From Ruminococcus flavefaciens (GTDB lineage: Bacteria > Bacillota > Clostridia > Oscillospirales > Ruminococcaceae): a DNA stretch of 64,000 bases. Made by a program: the position numbers and the translations under genes. Below, piece after piece: positions 1 through 6,249 of this stretch. The notes under the pieces were generated by a model, which was not told the DNA's origin, searched no databases, and saw nothing but the letters and a program-made list of their open reading frames with translations. Position 1 is the stretch's first letter. Each line of letters starts with the position of its first letter. The DNA is taken from NCBI GenBank assembly GCA_002371825.1, contig DFHF01000028.1, forward strand, positions 1 through 64,000, given 5' to 3'.

Positions 1-63
1 AATGAAGCTCCTGATGATGATGCACTTGCAAAGTGCAAGGCTCTTGGAGCAGCTATCGCATAA
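1..63 (+). CDS. C-terminal end of a flavodoxin-like protein (partial)
   Basis: Only the last 20 codons and a TAA stop are in the window. The reading frame ends in CKALGAAIA after a run of acidic residues. This resembles the last helix of short-chain flavodoxins, where an Asp/Glu-rich turn is followed by a helix ending in an ALG-type motif. A strong terminator follows about 60 bases later, so this is the last gene of its transcript. The family call rests on a very short stretch and could be wrong; that a gene ends here is more certain. Confidence 0.4.
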   Translation, partial: NEAPDDDALAKCKALGAAIA

Positions 64-125
64 GAAATCTTCACTGGACTGTCCGTTTTAACGGACTTAG
101 AACTACCTTCCATAAGAATAGGGAA

Positions 126-164
126 AACGGCACCGGGGAGCGCTCCTCAGTGCCGTTTTTCTTT
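126..164. terminator. Bidirectional intrinsic terminator
   Basis: The arms AACGGCAC and GTGCCGTT enclose a GC-rich loop that is itself partly paired (GGAGCGCTCC). T-rich DNA follows on the plus strand. It separates the upstream flavodoxin-like gene from the convergent DUF4236 gene and may serve both. Confidence 0.75.
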
Positions 165-168
165 TTAC

Positions 169-357
169 TTACTTTTTTCCGTCTATCTTGGTATCATAGG
201 AGATACCGGTGCCGGGAATACTTGCAGTAACTTTTTTCTTGTCGTTCAGAGTGACCTTCAGCTTCTTTCCGCCGAGGGTGATGCTCTTGCCTTTTTTAGT
301 CACATTCAGTCTGAGAAGCTTGCCGAGTTTAAGGCTTTTTCTGAATTTGAATCCCAT
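169..357 (-). CDS. DUF4236-type small protein
   Basis: This is a 62-residue basic protein. It starts MGFKFRKSLKLG, has a KKGKSITLGG strand, and ends with an IPGTGISYDTKI motif. That order (GFRFRKS... , SKKG..., GxxGTGxSY) is characteristic of DUF4236, a short beta-rich domain of unknown function often found at the N-terminus of larger bacterial proteins; here it stands alone. A good Shine-Dalgarno sequence (TAAGGAGG) lies 6-7 bases before the ATG. Its promoter overlaps back-to-back with that of the AlbA_2 gene. The biochemical role is unknown. Confidence 0.8.
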   Translation of the reverse strand: MGFKFRKSLKLGKLLRLNVTKKGKSITLGGKKLKVTLNDKKKVTASIPGTGISYDTKIDGKK

Positions 358-401
358 AGGAATACCTCCTTAAGTGTAACGTATCGAAATATTTCAAGAA
401 T

Positions 402-430
402 ATTATAGCATTTCTCCTGATAAATGTCAA
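402..430 (-). promoter_or_regulatory. Consensus sigma-A promoter for the DUF4236 gene
   Basis: Read on the minus strand: TTGACA (425-430), a 17-base spacer, TATAAT (402-407), a perfect consensus match. Its -35 box lies five bases from the -35 box of the opposite promoter. Confidence 0.85.
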
Positions 431-435
431 TATTA

Positions 436-464
436 TTGACAACTGCCGCAAACCGGAGTATAAT
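436..464 (+). promoter_or_regulatory. Consensus sigma-A promoter for AlbA_2-tatD
   Basis: TTGACA (436-441), a 17-base spacer, TATAAT (459-464). This is a perfect consensus promoter. The AlbA_2 gene begins only 23 bases after the -10 box, so the leader is very short. Confidence 0.85.
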
Positions 465-487
465 TTAATAGGAAAGGAGGGATGTTC

Positions 488-1180
488 ATGCTGGATGTAA
501 ACCATATCGACGAATACAGAGAAAACAATCGTATAGAAGCTAAAAAGGCTACAGGCGGGCTGCCGGACAGTCTCTGGGAGACATATTCTGCTTTTGCGAA
601 TACTCTTGGAGGAGTGATACTGCTGGGAGTTGAAGAGTATCCTGACCGCTCGCTGCATATAGTAGACCTTCCTGACCCGGAGTGGATGATAAGAGATATG
701 CTGGACATACTCAATGACCCTAAAAGAGTCAGCATGAATATCCTTAGGAAGAAAGACATATCCGTGAGGAAAGTTGGCGGCAAGAGGATAATAATGATAA
801 AGGTGCCCCGTGCCGACAGAAGCTGCAAGCCTGTCTATATAGGCGGAGACCCATATTCAGGCACCTACCGCAGGAATGGTGACGGAGATTATAAGTGTTC
901 ACGGGAGGAAGTTGAAGCCCTTATCAATGAGAGCCGCTGCTATGACCCTGTTGAAGATACGGATGAGTACAGGTCTGTTGTAGAGGAAGCGGACATTGCC
1001 GCACAGACTGAGCTTGAGAGTACATCTCATGCCCGCCGTGACTCTGAGGACGGAATATATTTCAGCTGGTGCTATGCCTTCTGGGAGATAAAAAAGAGGA
1101 TACTTAAAGAAAAATACAACATTGACTGGAGGACACCGGCGGAGCTTTCACCGGCAGTCAGACAGGAGGAAAAGCAATGA
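488..1180 (+). CDS. AlbA_2 (Schlafen-type) domain protein
   Basis: This 230-residue protein opens with an ENNRIEAKKATGGLPDSLWE stretch followed by FANTLGGVILLGVEE. That pair is the hallmark of the AlbA_2/Schlafen-like domain (E-x-K-x-A... then AN..GG.ilIGVed), which occurs in many putative transcription regulators and defence-related NTP-binding proteins. The second half continues the fold (KVPRADRSCKPVYIGGD, YRRNGDGDYKCS), but no winged helix or ATPase module follows. The ATG at 488 is chosen because GGAGG lies 7 bases upstream; an ATG at 482 would touch the ribosome site. Its stop overlaps the tatD start (ATGA), so the two are translationally coupled. Function is unknown. Confidence 0.8.
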   Translation: MLDVNHIDEYRENNRIEAKKATGGLPDSLWETYSAFANTLGGVILLGVEEYPDRSLHIVDLPDPEWMIRDMLDILNDPKRVSMNILRKKDISVRKVGGKRIIMIKVPRADRSCKPVYIGGDPYSGTYRRNGDGDYKCSREEVEALINESRCYDPVEDTDEYRSVVEEADIAAQTELESTSHARRDSEDGIYFSWCYAFWEIKKRILKEKYNIDWRTPAELSPAVRQEEKQ

Positions 1181-1950
1181 TAAAATATTACGATATCGGA
1201 CTTAATCTGTTCTGCAAGCAGTTTCCGAGACCTGAGGAGATAATCTCCGGTGCAGCAGAAAACGGAGTAGGCTGTATACTTACAGGCTCAGATATGAAGA
1301 GCAGTGAGAGTGTGGCAGGATTTGTAAAAGACCATGACTGCTGGGGCACCTGCGGCATACATCCCCACAGTGCAGACAGTGCGAGAGCTGAGGATTTTCA
1401 ACGCATCAGGGAGATAGTTTCCGAAAATGAAAAGATAGTAGCTGTAGGAGAGTGCGGGCTGGATTACGACAGGATGTTCTCCACAAAGGAGAATCAGATA
1501 CGCTGCTTTGAGCACCATATAAAGCTTGCGGAGGAGCTCGGCAAACCGCTTTTCCTTCATGAGAGGGAGGCTTCTGATGACTTTATAGCCCGTTTCAAAA
1601 AGCATAGGGATATCTGTTCAAGGGCAGTAGTGCACTGCTTTACCGGTGACAAGGACACTCTGAAAAAATATCTGGATATGGGATTCTATATCGGAGTGAC
1701 AGGCTGGATATGCGATGACAGAAGGGGAGGCGCTCTGCGTGAGGCAGTCAAAATAATACCTGCTGACAGGATAATGGCTGAGACTGATGCCCCTTATCTC
1801 ACACCTAAAAACGTAAAAGGCCTTGACAGGACAAATCTTCCGCAGAATATAGTTTATGTAGTCAGGGAGCTGGCAAAGCACATGAAGCTCAGTGAAGAGG
1901 AGCTCACTCTCAGGCTGGCTGAAAATACGAAGAATTTCTTTGGTTTGTGA
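1177..1950 (+). CDS. tatD: TatD-family metal-dependent deoxyribonuclease
   Basis: This 257-residue amidohydrolase-fold hydrolase follows Escherichia coli TatD along its whole length. It has DIGLNL near the start, CGIHPHSAD, AVGECGLDYDR, LHEREA, VVHCFTGD, IGVTGWICDDRRGG and ETDAPYLTP. The His, Glu and Asp residues that bind the metal pair in this family are present. TatD enzymes are 3'-5' exonucleases acting on single-stranded or damaged DNA in the cytoplasm. The gene overlaps the upstream AlbA_2 gene by four bases and has its own Shine-Dalgarno (GGAGGAAA) inside that gene. No terminator is obvious before the next promoter. Confidence 0.92.
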   Translation: MIKYYDIGLNLFCKQFPRPEEIISGAAENGVGCILTGSDMKSSESVAGFVKDHDCWGTCGIHPHSADSARAEDFQRIREIVSENEKIVAVGECGLDYDRMFSTKENQIRCFEHHIKLAEELGKPLFLHEREASDDFIARFKKHRDICSRAVVHCFTGDKDTLKKYLDMGFYIGVTGWICDDRRGGALREAVKIIPADRIMAETDAPYLTPKNVKGLDRTNLPQNIVYVVRELAKHMKLSEEELTLRLAENTKNFFGL

Positions 1951-2021
1951 TATATCGTTTTAACTGATAACAATTTTCATCAAATTTATGTTAAAAGTTA
2001 ACAATAGATTCATATAAATTG

Positions 2022-2050
2022 TTGAAATCTGAAATAAGTTGTGGTATAAT
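2022..2050 (+). promoter_or_regulatory. Sigma-A promoter of the sensor-GGDEF gene
   Basis: TTGAAA (2022-2027), 17 bases, TATAAT (2045-2050). It lies 38 bases before the start codon. Confidence 0.8.
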
Positions 2051-2087
2051 AAAATAAGGTAATGCTTATAAAGAGGAGGTGTGTAAT

Positions 2088-3959
2088 ATGATCGGCGGCA
2101 GGAAACTGATCTCGCTTTGTATATCAAGACTTCATGATATAGAGAACAACAGGTTCATAGCAAGACTGAATGAACAGCTGAGAAATCAGAACTGCAGCCT
2201 GCTGATATATAATATTACAACTGACCTCTTCTGGAAGGATTCAGATCTCAGGCCTGAGATAGCGGTTTTTGATCTCATTGACTATGAGCGTACAGATGCC
2301 GTTATAATAATGGATGAAAAAATCAAGAGCCATGCTGTTACAAGGAGCATTATCTCACGCTCAAAGGAGCATGATATCCCGGTAATAGTTGTGGACGGTG
2401 AATATGAGGACAGTATTTGTGTAGAGTTCGATTATCCCAGTGGATTTGAGAAGATAGTCCGCCATGTTATTGAGGAGCACGGTGCCCGTAACGTAAGGTT
2501 CATAGGCGGCTTCAAAGGCAATCGATTCTCTGATGAGAGAGAAGAAACAGTAAGAAAGGTAGCTGCTGAGAACGGGATACCCTTTGATGAATCAATGGTA
2601 TATTACGGAGAGTTCTGGGCGAAGCCTGCTATAGCTGCTGTAGAGAAGATCATAGCTTCCGGAGATATCCCGGATGCAGTATTCTGTGCAAATGATATTA
2701 TGGCAATAAATGTCAGCAGTGTGTTCATGAACCACGGGATTAAAGTACCTGAACAGGTAATAGTTACCGGTTTTGACGGAATTGACGAGATCGATTTCAC
2801 AGTTCCGAGAATAACCTCCGCAAGTACCTCCTATCAGGAACTGGCGGATAAGGTGTTTTCAGCACTTCAGGCCCTTCTCTCAGGTGAGAGGATAGAGGGC
2901 AGTATCAAGGTCGAACCTGTTCTGCTGCTGAATGAGTCCTGCGGATGTACCTCCTCGGCTGACGATTCAAGAATGCTCAGATCCTTCAATAACCGTTTTT
3001 ACCACTATCAGGACGAATATGTAAAGCTGAACGGCATCACCGATGTTATACAGGAAAAGAAGGAAATGCTCAGTGCAGCTGAGGTACTCTATAGTGATGT
3101 AGTTGAAAATATGTGCTGCATTATAAATAAGGAGTGCGCTGATAATACCCATGATTATTACCGTACAAAGCGGGAAAAGCCTTTCGGGGACACAATGTTC
3201 ATGTTCTTCAACTCTGACGATATCCCGCTGAGGCAGTACGATATACAGCGCAGCGACATGGTGCCTGATCTTGAAGAAAAGCTTGAAAGCGGATATCCGC
3301 TGATATTCAACTGCATATATTTTATGAATATGCCGGTAGGATATATTTGTTTCTGCTTCAGGAATTATGATATAACCGAATACGGAAAGATAATGGCTGT
3401 GGCAAATGCCATAGGCAGAGGCGTGGGCGGATTTATAAACATGAGGTATCAGCGCTATCTTATCGAGCGTGTTGAGAGTATGTATATGTACGATTACCTC
3501 ACCGGACTGTATAACCGCACAAGCTTCAACAAGAAGTACAATGAAGCTATCAGCGAGCTCCCCTATGGTTCTGAGATAACTGTGGTGCTCTCCGATCTGG
3601 ACGGTCTGAAGGAGATAAATGACAATTACGGGCATTTTTCAGGAGACAGAGCGATCAGTACAGTAGCTTCAGCGCTGAAGAGGGCCTGTCCGCCGGGAGC
3701 GATATGCGTAAGATACGGCGGAGATGAGATGATAGGCTTTATAGCAGGTGCCTGCGACAAGGATGCTATCACCGCTGATATAAGAGCTGCGATCGAGGAG
3801 CATAATGCTGACTCCGGCAGCAGCTATAAGCTGTCAGCAAGTATAGGAATAGTTTCCGAAAAGCTAAGCGACAAGACTGATATCGAGGAGCTTATCGAAC
3901 GGGCTGATAAGCTTATGTACATTGAAAAGCACTCAAAAAAGAAGAAAAAAGAAATATAA
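2088..3959 (+). CDS. Cytosolic periplasmic-binding-like sensor fused to GGDEF diguanylate cyclase
   Basis: This is a 623-residue protein. Residues about 1-290 read as a LacI/Peripla_BP_3-type ligand-binding domain (SRLHDIENNRFIARL, IPVIVVDGEYED, RFIGGFKGNRFSDERE, DAVFCANDIMAINV, VIVTGFDGIDEIDF), but with no DNA-binding helix-turn-helix, signal peptide or membrane segment. A GAF-like middle region follows. From about residue 460 comes a GGDEF domain (DYLTGLYNRTSF, DLDGLKEIND) whose signature is GGDEM (544-548). The RxxD inhibitory site is absent, so product inhibition is unlikely. The likely role is cytoplasmic c-di-GMP synthesis controlled by a sugar or other small ligand. The ATG at 2088 sits 8 bases after GAGGAGG. 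The gene has its own promoter and terminator and precedes three dockerin genes. Confidence 0.88.
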   Translation: MIGGRKLISLCISRLHDIENNRFIARLNEQLRNQNCSLLIYNITTDLFWKDSDLRPEIAVFDLIDYERTDAVIIMDEKIKSHAVTRSIISRSKEHDIPVIVVDGEYEDSICVEFDYPSGFEKIVRHVIEEHGARNVRFIGGFKGNRFSDEREETVRKVAAENGIPFDESMVYYGEFWAKPAIAAVEKIIASGDIPDAVFCANDIMAINVSSVFMNHGIKVPEQVIVTGFDGIDEIDFTVPRITSASTSYQELADKVFSALQALLSGERIEGSIKVEPVLLLNESCGCTSSADDSRMLRSFNNRFYHYQDEYVKLNGITDVIQEKKEMLSAAEVLYSDVVENMCCIINKECADNTHDYYRTKREKPFGDTMFMFFNSDDIPLRQYDIQRSDMVPDLEEKLESGYPLIFNCIYFMNMPVGYICFCFRNYDITEYGKIMAVANAIGRGVGGFINMRYQRYLIERVESMYMYDYLTGLYNRTSFNKKYNEAISELPYGSEITVVLSDLDGLKEINDNYGHFSGDRAISTVASALKRACPPGAICVRYGGDEMIGFIAGACDKDAITADIRAAIEEHNADSGSSYKLSASIGIVSEKLSDKTDIEELIERADKLMYIEKHSKKKKKEI

Positions 3960-4007
3960 AAGCTGCGGAGAACAGTGACCAAAGTCACACTTCGCAGCTT
4001 TTTTTGG
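3960..4007 (+). terminator. Intrinsic terminator after the GGDEF gene
   Basis: AAGCTGCG pairs with CGCAGCTT followed by seven Ts. A second small hairpin (GTGAC-CAAA-GTCAC) sits inside the loop. Confidence 0.85.
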
Positions 4008-4070
4008 TGACAGCAATTGACCATATTTTGCGGATTAGTAGTCGATTATTGCCGAGTTGTTCATAATTAC

Positions 4071-4100
4071 TTTACAAATTAAGCTCTTGTGTTGTATAGT
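4071..4100 (+). promoter_or_regulatory. Probable promoter of the CE15 gene
   Basis: TTTACA (4071-4076), 18 bases, TATAGT (4095-4100). The spacing and boxes are acceptable but weaker than those of neighbouring promoters. The leader to the start codon is about 65 bases. Confidence 0.55.
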
Positions 4101-4172
4101 AAGCTTAGGAACATGAACATAAATTGCAGTGATGTGGTGTTGATTTTATGCATAATGAATAAGGAGGTATTT

Positions 4173-6179
4173 ATGAAGTTCCTGAAAATCACATCACTAA
4201 TCCTCGCAGCTGGGCTGACTGTGCCGGTTTGCTGCGGGGCTCCGGATATCAAGAAGAGTTCTGCGGATGGATCGCAGGAAATAGTCAATCTTCTTGAATG
4301 CGGATTTGAAAAGGGCACCGACGACTGGAGCGGCCGTGGAGCAGCTTCAGTAAAAACCAGCAGCGCCGAGTCAAAGAGCGGTACTGCGTCCCTCTATGTT
4401 TCCAACCGAAGTTCTGCATGGAACGGAGCTGTTATAACACTGGGGCCGGATTTTTCTGCCGGAAGCACATATGATGCATCCGCATGGGTAAAATTCACGG
4501 GCTCAGGTTCAGACGATTTCAAGCTGTCACTGCAGTACACCGACAGCAGCGGTACCGTAAAATATGCGGCACTTGCTGAAAAAACGGCAGCAGCAGGCCA
4601 GTGGACAGAACTCTCAAACAGCAGCTATACTATCCCGGACGGGGCATCAGATCTCTACCTTTATGTTGAAACAGCAGACAGCACTATCGATTTCTATGTC
4701 GATGATGTAGTTGTTAAAGGAGAGAAATATAAGCCTCCGGTAAAGATAAAGCGCACAAGAGGAGATATGGACGGCGATGGAGTCATCAATTCCTTCGACC
4801 TTATACTCATCCGTCAGGCAGCTGAAGAAAGCTCACCCAGCAGTGACACAAAATTCAGGGGAGATATAGACGGCAACGGAGTTATCGATGATACTGATAT
4901 AGGCTATGTATCAGACTTTATACTCGGCAACATCAGGGAATTCCCTGAGATCGAATACGGAGAAGAATACGAGAAGACTTACGATTTTGCATCTGTGAGC
5001 AGTCTGAAGAGCTCTTCTGATATACCTGATCCCTTCAAGTTCGTTGACGGAAGCACGGTACAGAGCCCTGCGGAATGGCGCAGGAGAGCCAATGAGATAA
5101 GCTGTATGTATGAGTACTATATGTACGGAAAGTGGCGTGACGGTTCAGACGATGAGGTCAGCTACAAGATCAGCGGAAACACCATGACTATCACAGTTAA
5201 GCGCAAGACTACAGGAAAGACAGCTTCATTCCCGGCAAAAATAACCCTTCCCAATAAAGTCCGGCATGAAGGCGGCGCTCCCGTAATCGTAGGTATGCAC
5301 ACCAACATCAAAGAGAATATTGCAGCAAGTCTCGGATATGCAGTTATCTGCCTCGACGGAGTATTCACAAATCCTGTAGCAGCAGACAACGACAGCCATA
5401 CCGGACCTTTCTACACACTCTATCCGTATGGAAATTCATGGGATGAGCAGACCGGCGTACTTATGGCGTGGTCATGGGGATGCAGCAAGATCCTCGATGC
5501 ACTCTATAACGGCGCAGGAGAGGAGCTCAATATCAATCCCGACAGTTCAATAGTGACAGGAGTATCACGCTGGGGCAAGGCAACAGCAGTCTGCGGCGCA
5601 TATGACAAGCGCTTCAAGATGGTAGCTCCTTCGTGTTCAGGTGCAGGCGGACTCGCACTTTACAGATACAAGTCTCAGGGCAAGACCTATGACTTCTCAT
5701 TAAAGGGCGCATCTTCAGCCTATACCTACGGAGCAAATGAACACCTCGGAAGTCTTCAGTCAAGTGATGAAAGAGGATGGTTCAACAACAGGTTCCGTGA
5801 ATTCAGAGATGTAAACCAGATACCAATGGATCAGCATATGCTCGGCAGCCTTGTTGCAGATAAGGACAGATATCTGTTCATTATAGGCTCATGCATAAAC
5901 GAGGACTGGGTAAATGCACCGGCCATGTGGGCGAGCTATCTGGGAATAAAACGTGTATACGATTTCCTTGGCATAAGCGACAACCTGGCTATAAATATAC
6001 ATACAGAAGGCCATGCAGTTATAGAAGAGGATGTACGTTACATGGTACAGTATTTTGATTATCACGTTTATGGTATAAAGCCTTCAATGGATCTTAGCAA
6101 GCTTCAGACATCTGTATTTGCTTTACCTAAGAACCACGACAAGTACCTTGATACCTTCACTGATAAGTGGGCTTACTGA
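4173..6179 (+). CDS. Dockerin-bearing CE15 glucuronoyl esterase with N-terminal carbohydrate-binding module
   Basis: This is a 668-residue secreted protein. Residues 1-25 are a signal peptide. Residues about 35-190 form a CBM4/9/22-type beta-sandwich (ECGFEKGTDDWSGRGAASV ... FYVDDVVVKG). Residues about 197-255 are a dockerin with two calcium loops (RGDMDGDGVINSFD and RGDIDGNGVIDDTD). The rest is a CE15 esterase with the family motif GVSRWGK, nucleophile Ser465, and a catalytic His614 in TEGHAV. CE15 enzymes cut the ester between lignin alcohols and 4-O-methyl-glucuronic acid of xylan. The internal position of the dockerin and its symmetric short loops differ from the other dockerins in this window, suggesting a different cohesin partner. 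The ATG at 4173 follows AAGGAGG. Confidence 0.88.
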   Translation: MKFLKITSLILAAGLTVPVCCGAPDIKKSSADGSQEIVNLLECGFEKGTDDWSGRGAASVKTSSAESKSGTASLYVSNRSSAWNGAVITLGPDFSAGSTYDASAWVKFTGSGSDDFKLSLQYTDSSGTVKYAALAEKTAAAGQWTELSNSSYTIPDGASDLYLYVETADSTIDFYVDDVVVKGEKYKPPVKIKRTRGDMDGDGVINSFDLILIRQAAEESSPSSDTKFRGDIDGNGVIDDTDIGYVSDFILGNIREFPEIEYGEEYEKTYDFASVSSLKSSSDIPDPFKFVDGSTVQSPAEWRRRANEISCMYEYYMYGKWRDGSDDEVSYKISGNTMTITVKRKTTGKTASFPAKITLPNKVRHEGGAPVIVGMHTNIKENIAASLGYAVICLDGVFTNPVAADNDSHTGPFYTLYPYGNSWDEQTGVLMAWSWGCSKILDALYNGAGEELNINPDSSIVTGVSRWGKATAVCGAYDKRFKMVAPSCSGAGGLALYRYKSQGKTYDFSLKGASSAYTYGANEHLGSLQSSDERGWFNNRFREFRDVNQIPMDQHMLGSLVADKDRYLFIIGSCINEDWVNAPAMWASYLGIKRVYDFLGISDNLAINIHTEGHAVIEEDVRYMVQYFDYHVYGIKPSMDLSKLQTSVFALPKNHDKYLDTFTDKWAY

Positions 6180-6249
6180 TATCCTGAAAGTGCCCATCCG
6201 CTGAGGATGGACGAAACATTTTTGACTTTATTTGATTAAGGATGATTTT

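Noticed and set aside
2967..3635. Long minus-strand open frame (222 codons) opposite the GGDEF gene
   Set aside because: It lies fully inside a well-supported gene, has no ribosome site and gives no recognisable protein.
6180..6249. Terminator between the CE15 and CotH genes
   Set aside because: There is a short CATCC...GGATG stem, but no U-run directly after it, so I do not call it a terminator.
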